8,887 nucleotides of DNA, taken from Lactobacillus sp. GTDB taxonomy: Bacteria > Bacillota > Bacilli > Lactobacillales > Lactobacillaceae. Location of the stretch: NCBI GenBank assembly GCA_014803905.1, contig JAAVAW010000015.1, positions 20,881 to 29,767 of the forward strand. The letters run 5' to 3'. The notes under the pieces were generated by a model, which saw nothing but the letters and a program-made list of their open reading frames with translations, was not told the DNA's origin and did not search any database. Made by a program: the position numbers and the translations under genes. Positions 1-6,786 of the stretch are shown piece by piece (position 1 is the first letter of the stretch; every line of letters starts with the position of its first letter).

Positions 1-11
1 TTGTAAATCAA

Positions 12-25
12 CTTAAGCGCTTTCA
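12..25. promoter_or_regulatory. Probable cre / LacI-family operator upstream of scrA
   Basis: The 14 bases CTTAAGCGCTTTCA contain the palindrome AAGCGCTT (15-22). They match the catabolite-responsive element consensus TGNAANCGNWWNCA at all but the first two fixed positions, and the right half is perfect. The site lies about 40 bases before the PTS gene start, where CcpA control is usual for a sugar permease. A sucrose repressor (ScrR, also LacI family) could bind the same palindrome; the sequence cannot separate the two. No convincing -35/-10 pair was found in bases 1-65, so the promoter may lie partly before the window. Confidence 0.6.
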
Positions 26-65
26 CAAAAAATAAAGATAGATGCATAAATAAGGAGGATTAAGC

Positions 66-2015
66 ATGGACCATAAAAAAGTTGCTGAAGTCGTTATCAA
101 AGCAGTTGGCAAAGATAATTTAGTTGCTGCTGCTCACTGTGCTACTCGGTTGCGTTTGGTATTAAAAGACGATGAAAAAGTAAATACTAAACTACTTGAT
201 AGTGATCCTGATGTTAAAGGTACATTTAAAACTAATGGTCAATTCCAAGTCATTATTGGACCAGGGGATGTCAATAATGTCTATGATGAGTTGATTAAAA
301 TGACTGGCTTACAAGAATTATCAACTGATGATTTAAAGAAAGTATCTGAAAAAAATAAGAAAACCAATCCAATAATGGCGTTTATTAAGCTATTATCAGA
401 TATTTTTGTTCCAATTATTCCAGCATTAGTTGCTGGTGGTTTATTAATGGCCTTAAATAATTTCTTAACTTCTCCAGGATTATTTGGACCAAAATCATTA
501 ACTAAGATGTATCCAGTAATTGCTGGACCATCACAAATCATTCAAGTAATGTCAGCGGCACCATTTATTTTTATGCCAATCTTGGTAGGTATATCAGCTG
601 CCAAAAGATTTGGTGCTAACCGCTTCTTAGGTGCTACTATTGGTATGATTATGACTACCCCAGATTTAGGTGGGGCTGACAAGTATTGGGATATCTTTGG
701 CTTACATGTAGCTCAAACTAGTTACGTTTACCAAGTTATTCCAGTTTTAGTAGCTGTTTGGGTATTGGCTTTTCTAGAAAAGAGATTTCATAAGTGGTTG
801 CCATCGGCATTTGATTTCACTTTTACACCACTTCTTTCAGTCTTTATTACTGGATTTTTAACCTTCTTAATTATTGGACCTGTCTTTAAAGGTGTTTCAG
901 ATGCGATTACTAATGCAATTGTTTGGCTATACAATACTACAGGTGCCTTTGGAATGGGTGTGTTTGGTTTAACTTATTCTGCGATTGTTACTACTGGATT
1001 ACACCAAAGCTTCCCGGCTGTAGAAACTCAATTAATTGCAGCTTATGCTCAAGGAAAAGGTGCTGGTGACTTTATCTTTGTTACCGCATGTATGGCTAAC
1101 ATTGCCCAAGGTGCTGCAACTTTTGCAGTTTACTTCTTAACTAAGGATGAAAAAGTTAAAGGTTTAGCATCATCATCTGGTGTTTCAGCCTTACTTGGAA
1201 TTACAGAACCTGCTTTATTTGGTGTTAACTTGAAGTACAAGTTCCCATTCTTCTGTGCTTTAATTGGTTCAGGAGTCGCTGCTGCATTTGCAGGATTTAC
1301 TCATGTTACTGCAGCTTCATTAGGTTCTGGTGGGTTACTCGGATTCTTATCTATTGTACCTAAGACCATTCCAATGTGGGCTGTATCAGCCTTAATAAGT
1401 TTTGTAGTAGCCTTTGTCTTAACTTATGTTTATGGTAAAGCACACTTTAAACAAGATGTAGTTACTGCATCTGCGACAGTTGAATCTGCCGGTGATGCGG
1501 TTGCCAAACAAGAAAAGGCTGAAAAACAAATTGCTGAGGATGAAAAATTGCATGATGAAGTTATTGCTGCTCCAGTTTCAGGTGAAGCAGAATCATTAAA
1601 GGATGTAAATGATCCGGTATTTTCTACAGAAGCTATGGGCCGTGGAGCTGCGATTGTGCCTGATGCAACTGATGGTACAATTTATGCACCAGTTAGTGGA
1701 ACAATCAGTGTGGCTTATGAAACAAAACATGCTTATGGAATTCAATCTGATCAAGGTGCAGAAGTATTAATTCACATTGGTATCGACACAGTTAACCTCA
1801 AAGGCAAGCACTTTACTAGTGATGTAAAACAAGGTGATCATGTTGAAAAGGGTCAAAAACTTGGAACTGCTGATATTAACGCAATCGTGTCTGAAGGTTA
1901 TGATCCAACAGTAATGACTGTAATTACTAACACAGCATCTTATGCTAATGTTCAAAGAATTGACGGAGAAAACAAACAACATGGTGATGATTTAATCGCT
2001 ACAACTGCACGGTAA
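66..2015 (+). CDS. scrA: Sucrose-specific PTS permease, fused EIIBCA
   Basis: Membrane permease that imports sucrose and phosphorylates it to sucrose-6-phosphate, taking phosphate from HPr. Domain order is IIB (about residues 1-85), IIC (about 105-465, around ten hydrophobic segments) and IIA (about 505-645) after an acidic, Ala/Glu/Lys-rich linker. IIB carries the phospho-cysteine C25 in [11 protein letters not shown] has the [11 protein letters not shown] segment and the GITEP signature (378-382). IIA has H555 and the phospho-histidine H570 in [12 protein letters not shown]. The wording around VIIGPGDVN and [18 protein letters not shown] matches my recollection of streptococcal and lactobacillal ScrA rather than trehalose TreB. 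The start has AAGGAGG at 52-58, 7 bases before ATG. The segment between IGMIMTTP and WDIFGLH looks shorter than in the S. mutans protein as I recall it. scrB and scrR would be expected just before the window. A terminator follows, so it is the last gene of its unit. Confidence 0.88.
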   Translation: MDHKKVAEVVIKAVGKDNLVAAAHCATRLRLVLKDDEKVNTKLLDSDPDVKGTFKTNGQFQVIIGPGDVNNVYDELIKMTGLQELSTDDLKKVSEKNKKTNPIMAFIKLLSDIFVPIIPALVAGGLLMALNNFLTSPGLFGPKSLTKMYPVIAGPSQIIQVMSAAPFIFMPILVGISAAKRFGANRFLGATIGMIMTTPDLGGADKYWDIFGLHVAQTSYVYQVIPVLVAVWVLAFLEKRFHKWLPSAFDFTFTPLLSVFITGFLTFLIIGPVFKGVSDAITNAIVWLYNTTGAFGMGVFGLTYSAIVTTGLHQSFPAVETQLIAAYAQGKGAGDFIFVTACMANIAQGAATFAVYFLTKDEKVKGLASSSGVSALLGITEPALFGVNLKYKFPFFCALIGSGVAAAFAGFTHVTAASLGSGGLLGFLSIVPKTIPMWAVSALISFVVAFVLTYVYGKAHFKQDVVTASATVESAGDAVAKQEKAEKQIAEDEKLHDEVIAAPVSGEAESLKDVNDPVFSTEAMGRGAAIVPDATDGTIYAPVSGTISVAYETKHAYGIQSDQGAEVLIHIGIDTVNLKGKHFTSDVKQGDHVEKGQKLGTADINAIVSEGYDPTVMTVITNTASYANVQRIDGENKQHGDDLIATTAR

Positions 2016-2023
2016 AAGATTTT

Positions 2024-2056
2024 AAAAAGAGGACTTGTTAACAAGTCCTCTTTTTT
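2024..2056 (+). terminator. Intrinsic terminator after scrA
   Basis: GAGGACTTGTT and AACAAGTCCTC (2029-2050) form a perfect 22-base palindrome, extended by A5 before and T6 after. In RNA this gives a GC-containing stem with a small loop and a U tract, starting 8 bases after the scrA stop. It separates scrA from mntH. Confidence 0.9.
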
Positions 2057-2103
2057 ATTTTGATTAAATTTAGATAATTGGTTTTTCTTTTAATTAAGTG
2101 CAC

Positions 2104-2109
2104 TACAAT
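2104..2109 (+). promoter_or_regulatory. Possible -10 element of the mntH operon
   Basis: TACAAT (5 of 6 to TATAAT) lies 47 bases before the mntH start in the only non-coding stretch after the scrA terminator. No good -35 sits at 16-18 bases; TTGGTT at 2078-2083 is 20 bases away. The 8-base palindrome AGTGCACT (2097-2104) touches it and could be a repressor contact. I could not recognise a known MntR-type operator here. Confidence 0.35.
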
Positions 2110-2156
2110 AGAAGTGAGAAGAATAATTAAAATTAAAGGTTAAGGAAGCAACTTTT

Positions 2157-3722
2157 TTGAGTAATAAGTTAATTGGTCATACGAATGGTAAATCACTTTC
2201 AGAAGTTAATGGAACCGTAAAGGTACCCAAGAATGCGGGCTTTTGGAAATTGCTATGGGCTTATACAGGACCAGGGGCCTTAGTAGCAGTAGGATATATG
2301 GATCCAGGTAATTGGGCTACTTCAATTACGGGTGGTCAAAGTTTTCACTATATATTAATGTCAACAATTTTAATTTCTAGTTTAATGGCTATGCTTTTAC
2401 AATATATGGCAGCAAAACTAGGAATTGTGGCACAAACCGATTTAGCTCAAGCAATTAGAATGAGAACCGGCAAACCACTGGGAATTGTATTGTGGATTAT
2501 TACAGAACTGGCAATAATGGCGACTGATGTTGCCGAAGTAATTGGTGCGGCTATTGCCCTGAATTTATTATTTAATATTCCAATGATTCCGGCTGTTGTT
2601 ATTACGGTTTTTGATGTATTAGTATTATTACTCTTAACTAAAGTAGGCTTTAGAAAAATTGAAGCAATTGTATCATGTTTGATTTTAGTAATTTTGTTTG
2701 TGTTTGCGTATGAAGTAGCGTTAGCTGGAGCAGATTGGCATCAGGCCTTTGTTGGTTTGATGCCAACTGCTAAGGTTATTCAAACAGAGCCTGTTATTGG
2801 TGGGATATCACCTTTAACGGGAAGCTTAGGAATTATCGGTGCAACTGTAATGCCTCACAATCTTTATTTACATTCGGCGATTTCACAAACGCGAAAAACT
2901 GATCATGATGATTTGGACAGTATCCGTCAAACTGTAAAATTTACAACAATTGATTCGAATATTCAGTTGACCTTGGCATTTATTGTTAATGCACTGTTAT
3001 TGATTATGGGGGCCGCCGTTTTTAAGACTGGAGCTGTAAAAGATTCCTCTTTCTTTGGTTTGTATCAAGCTTTAAATAATACGAAGATGTTAACTAATCC
3101 ATTATTAGCTACTGTAGCCCGATCAGGAGTCTTATCTACATTATTTGCTGTAGCTTTATTAGCGTCAGGACAAAATTCTACTATTACTGGTACTTTAACT
3201 GGTCAGGTAATTATGGAAGGATATATCCACTTAAAGATGCCACTATGGGCTCGGCGTTTAATAACCCGGGTATTATCAGTAATTCCAGTTTTGCTTTGTG
3301 TAGCTTTGACTGTTAATGGAAGTGTAACGCAGCAACATTTTGCTCTTAATATGTTAATGGAGCATTCACAAGTTTTCCTAGCCTTTGCTTTACCATTTTC
3401 TGTTTTTCCATTACTGATTATGACTAATAATGAAGCAGAAATGGGTGAATTTAAAAATAAACTTATTTGGCAAATATTAGGTTGGGGGAGTGCGCTTATC
3501 TTAACATTTTTAAATTTGTATAATTTACCTGCTACTTTTAAGTCATTTCATTTTTGTTCAGCTCATAATGCTGATATTCTAGCCTATATAACAATTATAA
3601 TTATTAGTATTTTACTTCTTTGGACCTGTATCGAAATTTATCTTGGTGATCGCAAGTTAAAAATTGATAAGGCCGGTTTTGGTGCAAAAGAAGAAAAATT
3701 AAAAGAGGAGGGTGAAAAATAA
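2157..3722 (+). CDS. mntH: Nramp-family Mn2+/Fe2+ transporter MntH
   Basis: Proton-coupled divalent metal importer of the inner membrane. The two metal-binding signatures are intact: DPGN at 49-52 in the first helix ([16 protein letters not shown]) and MPHN at 232-235 in the sixth ([13 protein letters not shown]). About eleven or twelve hydrophobic helices follow in the Nramp order. At 521 residues it is longer than the roughly 410-residue E. coli protein but in line with the long lactobacillal forms. The start is TTG, chosen because TAAGGAAG (2141-2148) sits 8 bases upstream and because the N-terminal lead ([14 protein letters not shown]) fits the family; the next in-frame ATG would remove conserved sequence. 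It is the first gene of an operon: the next gene starts 2 bases after its stop, with GAGGAGGG (3705-3712) placed inside the mntH 3' end. Manganese is probably the main cargo, since lactobacilli depend on it heavily. The ribosome site is complementary to part of the candidate small RNA at 6645-6726. Confidence 0.92.
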   Translation: MSNKLIGHTNGKSLSEVNGTVKVPKNAGFWKLLWAYTGPGALVAVGYMDPGNWATSITGGQSFHYILMSTILISSLMAMLLQYMAAKLGIVAQTDLAQAIRMRTGKPLGIVLWIITELAIMATDVAEVIGAAIALNLLFNIPMIPAVVITVFDVLVLLLLTKVGFRKIEAIVSCLILVILFVFAYEVALAGADWHQAFVGLMPTAKVIQTEPVIGGISPLTGSLGIIGATVMPHNLYLHSAISQTRKTDHDDLDSIRQTVKFTTIDSNIQLTLAFIVNALLLIMGAAVFKTGAVKDSSFFGLYQALNNTKMLTNPLLATVARSGVLSTLFAVALLASGQNSTITGTLTGQVIMEGYIHLKMPLWARRLITRVLSVIPVLLCVALTVNGSVTQQHFALNMLMEHSQVFLAFALPFSVFPLLIMTNNEAEMGEFKNKLIWQILGWGSALILTFLNLYNLPATFKSFHFCSAHNADILAYITIIIISILLLWTCIEIYLGDRKLKIDKAGFGAKEEKLKEEGEK

Positions 3723-3724
3723 AA

Positions 3725-4366
3725 ATGGAAAAGGTTTTATATCAAGTTACAAATAAAAAAGCTCTTTCATTAAAGGATCTGAAAGAGTTAGGTATTGATG
3801 GTCTCTATGTAAATAATACGGTTAGTAAAGACCTAGCCAGATTAAAAAAAGAGGCAAAAAGCAATAACTTAGAAGTTATCTCAGCAAAAGAATTTCCATT
3901 TAATCAGGAATTAGCAACGACTATCCTTAATGAATTAACCCATTCTTCAGCAAAGAAGTTTACTTTTGTTTCTAAAGTAGAGAATGAATTAGATAATCAA
4001 AAAATTAATGGCTTGGAAAATAATACTTTTGCAGACCAATTGATTTTATTTCAGGCGCTTGCCCTAATGTCGCTATTACCGGGACAGTTGCTCATCCCAG
4101 CAGGACTAGAAGGGAAAAGAGATTCTCCATCATGGGATAAATTAAAAGGTTTACTAAGTCTGAGAAAAAAGTATGAGTTTAATGGAAAAAGTAAAATTAA
4201 TATTACCGAGAATAACTTATTAGAAGTAAAACACGGAAAATTAATTGGCTATTTTAATATAAGTTCTAATGCCTTAGGATTTAATTCCACTAGTAAATGG
4301 ATTCAAAATTATTTGGTAGGACAATTGCTACCTAAAGGTGTAGTAATTAAAGAGGAAGAAGAATGA
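3725..4366 (+). CDS. Uncharacterised protein, possible degenerate GH13 (alpha-amylase-like) remnant
   Basis: I do not recognise a named family for this 213-residue protein. Two stretches read like shortened parts of a glycoside hydrolase 13 barrel. Residues about 13-56 ([18 protein letters not shown], then [14 protein letters not shown]) resemble the opening strand-helix where such enzymes have LKxLGVDxIWLSP and then xxHxRGxKVI. Residues about 112-155 ([20 protein letters not shown], then [12 protein letters not shown]) resemble the last barrel strand and helix, LLxLxGTPxIYxGEEIG then LIxLRKxY. The C-terminal [17 protein letters not shown] resembles the small beta domain. The central barrel with the catalytic Asp/Glu/Asp is absent, and region IV (NHD) reads KVENEL, so no hydrolase activity is expected. 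There is no signal peptide or membrane helix, so it should be cytoplasmic. It starts with ATG 2 bases after mntH with a strong upstream GAGGAGGG, and its end overlaps the macrodomain gene by ATGA, which implies translational coupling. The gene is certain; the GH13 origin is an inference. Confidence 0.85.
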   Translation: MEKVLYQVTNKKALSLKDLKELGIDGLYVNNTVSKDLARLKKEAKSNNLEVISAKEFPFNQELATTILNELTHSSAKKFTFVSKVENELDNQKINGLENNTFADQLILFQALALMSLLPGQLLIPAGLEGKRDSPSWDKLKGLLSLRKKYEFNGKSKINITENNLLEVKHGKLIGYFNISSNALGFNSTSKWIQNYLVGQLLPKGVVIKEEEE

Positions 4367-4863
4367 TACAAGTAAAACAGGCAGATATTACGAAATTAAA
4401 AGTAGATGCCATTGTAAATGCAGCTAATAAAACTTTACTTGGTGGTGGCGGAGTAGATGGCGCTATTCATGCTGCTGCCGGTCCGCAATTGCTTGAAGAA
4501 TGTCGCATGCTTGGTGGTTGTGAAACGGGTGAAGCCAAAATTACTAAGGGTTATAATTTGCCTGCCAAGTTTATTATTCATACTGTTGGGCCAATTTATC
4601 GTTTTCATACTCAAGTAGAAGATGAACAATTGCTATCTGCCTGTTATCAAAATAGTTTGAAACTAGCCAAAGACTATAAATTGAGTAGTGTGGCTTTTTC
4701 TTGTATTTCAACTGGAGTATATGGTTATCCCAAATTAGCCGCTGCTAAAATAGCGGTTAGAGTAGTTAAAGAGTGGTTGAAAGAAGAAAAAAGTAATTTA
4801 GATATTACTTTTTGTGTGTTTGATCAAGAAAATAAAAGAATTTATCAAAGTCTAACTAAATAA
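4363..4863 (+). CDS. MacroD-type macrodomain protein (ADP-ribose / O-acetyl-ADP-ribose hydrolase)
   Basis: A single cytoplasmic macrodomain of 166 residues, the normal length for stand-alone MacroD/YmdB-like proteins. It carries the hallmark [19 protein letters not shown] (18-36). N19 and N22 are the adenine/ribose-side residues, and D32 after the glycine loop is the usual catalytic aspartate. [25 protein letters not shown] (53-77) and the phosphate-binding STGVYGYP loop (116-123) are also intact, so it is probably active. Family members remove ADP-ribose from acidic residues or deacetylate O-acetyl-ADP-ribose. Its start overlaps the previous stop in ATGA, with GAGGAAGAAG just upstream serving as ribosome site. 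It is the last gene of the mntH operon. Which ADP-ribosyl donor or sirtuin it serves cannot be told; none is in the window. Confidence 0.92.
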   Translation: MIQVKQADITKLKVDAIVNAANKTLLGGGGVDGAIHAAAGPQLLEECRMLGGCETGEAKITKGYNLPAKFIIHTVGPIYRFHTQVEDEQLLSACYQNSLKLAKDYKLSSVAFSCISTGVYGYPKLAAAKIAVRVVKEWLKEEKSNLDITFCVFDQENKRIYQSLTK

Positions 4864-4895
4864 AAATGGTGAACTTAATGAGTTCACCATTTTTA
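4862..4895. terminator. Bidirectional intrinsic terminator between converging genes
   Basis: AAAAATGGTGAACT (4862-4875) pairs with AGTTCACCATTTTT (4881-4894) as a perfect 14-bp stem with a 5-base loop TAATG. The A-run before and T-run after let it work in both directions, for the macrodomain gene on the plus strand and the amidotransferase-like gene on the minus strand. It begins within the macrodomain stop codon. Confidence 0.92.
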
Positions 4896-4905
4896 TTTGA
4901 AGTTT

Positions 4906-5589
4906 TTATTTAATTTTATTGAAGAAAGAAGTGAAGATTTTTGCCTGTGATTCATCACTGCTTAATTCCTCAGGGCGCCATTGAATGCCTTGCATCAAGC
5001 CATCGCTAGATTCAATACTCTCAATAATACCATCAGGAGCAGTAGCTACAATGTTAAAATTATCTGCAACTTTTTTAATAGCCTGATGGTGAAGGCTATT
5101 TACATAGGGATGATTACCAATTACCTGTGCAAGTTGGCTTTCAGGTGTGACATTAACATGATGTGCAGGTAAAGATAAATTGCTTGCTTGTACGTGCTGA
5201 ATTCCAGCTCCAGAATTTTGCCCATAAATATCTTGAAAAAGGGATCCACCAAAGGCTACATTTAATATTTGCATTCCGCGACCAATTCCAAGAATTGGTA
5301 AACCTGCTTCATGACTTGCCTTGATCAGGTTGATCTCATATTGATCGCGATGAGGATCAGTAACTTTTAATTCAGGCAATGGCTCTTCATTGTAAAAAAT
5401 AGGCGTAATATCATCGCCATCACTTAAAATTAAACCATCAAAATCAGTTAATGGTTCAGGCATTGCTTTTAAACTTACAGGTGCTAATACGATTGGTAAA
5501 AAGCCGTTTTTAGCGATAACATCGACTAAAGCCCGATTAGTAAATAATTGATTATCTTTAATACCAGCTGTTAAAGCAATTTTTTTCAT
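4906..5589 (-). CDS. PuuD-like class I glutamine amidotransferase fold (peptidase C26), catalytic residues lost
   Basis: A cytoplasmic 227-residue protein with the full peptidase C26 layout. The family hydrolyses gamma-glutamyl bonds, as PuuD does with gamma-glutamyl-GABA, through a Cys-His-Glu triad. Recognisable segments are FDGLILSDGDDITPIFYNEEP (50-70), PHRDQYEINLIKA (79-91), LPILGIGRGMQILNVAFGGSLFQD (97-120), VNSLHHQAIKKV (163-174) and GIQWRPEE (201-208). The family motif is GICRGMQ, but here the nucleophile position is Gly103 (GGT, 5281-5283). The family motif WHPE reads WRPE, with Arg205 (CGC, 4975-4977). Only Glu207 of the triad remains, and the usual GG of LTGGxD is DG. The frame is open and otherwise conserved, so this looks like a maintained pseudoenzyme rather than a decayed gene. 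The start ATG has AAGAGGAAAA 4 bases upstream on its strand. It is monocistronic, divergent from 5749 and convergent with the macrodomain gene. Confidence 0.88.
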   Translation of the reverse strand: MKKIALTAGIKDNQLFTNRALVDVIAKNGFLPIVLAPVSLKAMPEPLTDFDGLILSDGDDITPIFYNEEPLPELKVTDPHRDQYEINLIKASHEAGLPILGIGRGMQILNVAFGGSLFQDIYGQNSGAGIQHVQASNLSLPAHHVNVTPESQLAQVIGNHPYVNSLHHQAIKKVADNFNIVATAPDGIIESIESSDGLMQGIQWRPEELSSDESQAKIFTSFFNKIK

Positions 5590-5625
5590 ATAATTTTCCT
5601 CTTTATTGTTGTAATCTATGCCATC

Positions 5626-5634
5626 ATTCTAGCA
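5626..5634 (-). promoter_or_regulatory. Extended -10 promoter of the amidotransferase-like gene
   Basis: On the minus strand the bases read TGCTAGAAT, an extended -10 (TGn) plus TAGAAT (5 of 6 to TATAAT), 37 bases before the ATG. No good -35 is present, which extended -10 promoters tolerate. Confidence 0.5.
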
Positions 5635-5649
5635 CATTGAAACGTAAGA

Positions 5650-5661
5650 TAATTTAAATTA
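5650..5661. repeat. 12-base palindrome in the divergent intergenic region
   Basis: TAATTTAAATTA is a perfect inverted repeat between the two divergent promoters, upstream of both. It could be an operator, but pure A/T palindromes are common in this base composition. Confidence 0.3.
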
Positions 5662-5696
5662 CTATCAAGAATAAAGAATTTTGCTTTTATTCCATT

Positions 5697-5712
5697 TATA
5701 ATATGCTAGCAT
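5697..5712 (+). promoter_or_regulatory. -10 element and adjoining palindrome before the membrane protein gene
   Basis: A consensus TATAAT (5697-5702) is followed at once by the perfect 10-base palindrome ATGCTAGCAT (5703-5712), which would cover the transcription start. This is a layout typical of repressor operators. No -35 at 16-18 bases is convincing; TTGCTT (5681-5686) is too close. The start codon lies about 40 bases on. Confidence 0.45.
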
Positions 5713-5748
5713 GAAAGTGAAATTTTGAAGTAGATAGGGTTGTGAGCT

Positions 5749-6642
5749 ATGAATAATTCAGACTTTAACCAAAAATTTAATAAAGATAATACTCATTTGG
5801 CTAATGATAAGAAATTGACTCGTGAACAATATCGTCAAAAAGTGGCAGTTAATACTAAGGCTAATATTTGGGATTTGGCCTTAGATCGTCCTTATCTGTC
5901 GGTCGGGGCCATTGTTCTTGGATTACTTTTTATTATGACCAAGTGGTGGTTAGGATTAGGAATTTTAGTTGTGCTCGTGATTATTGGCGTAATTATTATT
6001 GCTTATAGTAGAACTCCAGCTAAGACCTTAAGTATTGAATTTAAGCTGGGAGGGTCTAGAAAATTAAATGTTTTAAAGGCTCTACAATTTGGTGCAGCGA
6101 TGATTATGTTTTTATCTACTTATATGCGTCAGGTAGTTGTAATTAACTTTCAAAGCGCCGGTGCGCAAGATAGTTTAAAAATTATTCAGGGTGCAGCAGC
6201 ACAAACCAATAATACTTATGCCACCCAAGGTGCAAATGCCTTATCAATTTTGGACAATTTGATGAATGGTTCTTTATGGGGTACTTACCGTTATGCTACA
6301 AGCAGTGCCCAATTTATGAGCGATCCAGGTGGTAAATGGATCATGATTTGGACTTTTTTATTAATGCTTGCTCCTGGTTTTTGTGTTGTAGCACAATTTT
6401 TTAGAGAACCATACTCTAGACGAACAATGCTTATTTGTTCAGGAATCTCAATGGTTTTATTTGTGCTAACACCTATTTTAGTTAATCATTGGGGACAAAT
6501 TTATGGCATTAATCATCAAATGACACAACTGCAAATTAATCAAATGTTTAGTATGGGCTATATGGCCTATCCTGCTATCCTTTGTGCTATTGTGGTTTTT
6601 GTTATTGCGGCTTACCGCAGTATTAAACAAGATAAATTTTAA
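5749..6642 (+). CDS. Conserved-looking six-helix membrane protein, function unknown
   Basis: I do not recognise the family. A hydrophilic, lysine-rich N-terminus of about 45 residues is followed by hydrophobic segments at about 48-64, 66-87, 109-127, 197-217, 227-246 and 270-289, giving six predicted helices. The first two form a tight hairpin. Residues about 128-196, between helices three and four, make a long polar loop rich in Ala, Gln, Asn and Thr, which by the positive-inside rule should lie outside the cell. A second outer loop (247-269) is Gln/Asn-rich and contains NHWGQIYGINHQM. No catalytic motif, lipobox or transporter signature is visible. The start is ATG, with only a weak ribosome site (AGGG at 5736-5739), so translation may be low; no better in-frame start was found. 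It stands alone between divergent and downstream promoters, with no plus-strand terminator of its own, so read-through into the 6787 gene is possible. Confidence 0.85.
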   Translation: MNNSDFNQKFNKDNTHLANDKKLTREQYRQKVAVNTKANIWDLALDRPYLSVGAIVLGLLFIMTKWWLGLGILVVLVIIGVIIIAYSRTPAKTLSIEFKLGGSRKLNVLKALQFGAAMIMFLSTYMRQVVVINFQSAGAQDSLKIIQGAAAQTNNTYATQGANALSILDNLMNGSLWGTYRYATSSAQFMSDPGGKWIMIWTFLLMLAPGFCVVAQFFREPYSRRTMLICSGISMVLFVLTPILVNHWGQIYGINHQMTQLQINQMFSMGYMAYPAILCAIVVFVIAAYRSIKQDKF

Positions 6643-6644
6643 GT

Positions 6645-6675
6645 ATAAAAAACCCCTTCAATTTACTGAAGGGGT
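6645..6675 (-). terminator. Intrinsic terminator oriented to the minus strand
   Basis: ACCCCTTCA (6652-6660) pairs with TGAAGGGGT (6667-6675) as a 9-bp GC-rich stem with a 6-base loop. The A-run lies on the low-coordinate side (6647-6652), so only the minus-strand RNA gets a U tail (TTTTTT then ATAC). The plus side continues TCAAGTTAAGG with no U tract. It sits just past the 5749 gene stop, but it is in the wrong direction to terminate that gene efficiently. Confidence 0.75.
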
Positions 6676-6702
6676 CAAGTTAAGGAAAGCTACAAAATTT
6701 TA

Positions 6703-6716
6703 TGAAAGCGTTTTAA
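6703..6716. promoter_or_regulatory. cre site (CcpA) before the DUF4931 gene
   Basis: TGAAAGCGTTTTAA matches TGNAANCGNWWNCA with a single mismatch (A for C near the end), and the flanking W before TG is present. It overlaps the possible -35 area of the plus-strand promoter and lies about 10-23 bases inside the minus-strand candidate RNA. CcpA bound here could block both. It is also part of a GAAAGC / GCTTTC inverted repeat (6704-6724). Confidence 0.6.
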
Positions 6717-6726
6717 TTGCTTTCGG

Positions 6727-6732
6727 TATTAT
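6727..6732 (+). promoter_or_regulatory. Possible -10 for the DUF4931 gene
   Basis: TATTAT (5 of 6 to consensus), with TGAAAG (6703-6708) 18 bases upstream as a poor -35 inside the cre site. TATTAA at 6744-6749 is an alternative. The assignment is weak. Confidence 0.3.
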
Positions 6733-6760
6733 ATTCTACACGCTATTAAATAAAAGTCAA
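6733..6760 (-). promoter_or_regulatory. Sigma-A promoter on the minus strand
   Basis: On the minus strand TTGACT (6760-6755; 5 of 6 to TTGACA) and TAGAAT (6738-6733; 5 of 6 to TATAAT) are 16 bases apart. This is one of the best-matched promoters in the window, yet no minus-strand gene follows; the terminator at 6675-6645 does. Confidence 0.5.
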
Positions 6761-6786
6761 TTAAAAGTATTTTGAGAGAGATTAGT

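Larger units (their letters stand above)
6645..6726 (-). ncRNA. Candidate small RNA, minus strand, about 80 nt
   Basis: A minus-strand promoter (TTGACT, 16 bases, TAGAAT) would start a transcript near 6726, and a minus-oriented intrinsic terminator ends it near 6645. There is no ribosome site followed by a usable ORF between them; the only TTG-initiated frame has six codons. The RNA would have a 5' hairpin (GAAAGC pairing with GCTTTC across a 9-base loop, 6704-6724), an unpaired middle with the CU-rich GCTTTCCTTAAC (6679-6690), and the terminator hairpin. That is the common layout of bacterial trans-acting small RNAs. Existence is inferred from signals only; a leftover of a lost minus-strand gene would look similar. 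Confidence 0.4.

Noticed and set aside
281..541. Minus-strand open frame inside scrA (and similar ones at 1767-1982 and 4435-4629, and on the plus strand at 4981-5172)
   Set aside because: All are shadows of strongly supported genes, without ribosome sites or family resemblance.
66..2015. Trehalose- or beta-glucoside-specific PTS
   Set aside because: The [24 protein letters not shown] and C-terminal IIA wording fit ScrA as I recall it better than TreB or BglF; without the neighbouring hydrolase the sugar remains slightly open.
2059..2110. MntR/DtxR-type operator before mntH
   Set aside because: The region is A/T-rich with only the short palindrome AGTGCACT; no recognisable MntR or SloR-like box could be matched with confidence.
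6652..6675. Hairpin as the ordinary terminator of the 5749 gene
   Set aside because: No T-run follows it on the plus strand; the U tract is only on the minus-strand RNA. It may still weaken read-through, but it is not a standard terminator in that direction.
6702..6716. Four-codon leader peptide MKAF with AAGGAAAG 12 bases upstream
   Set aside because: Too short to support, and the bases are better explained by the cre site and the dyad.
6584..6775. A 63-codon plus-strand open frame
   Set aside because: It overlaps the end of the membrane protein gene in another frame, runs through the hairpin and cre region, has no ribosome site and looks like no protein.
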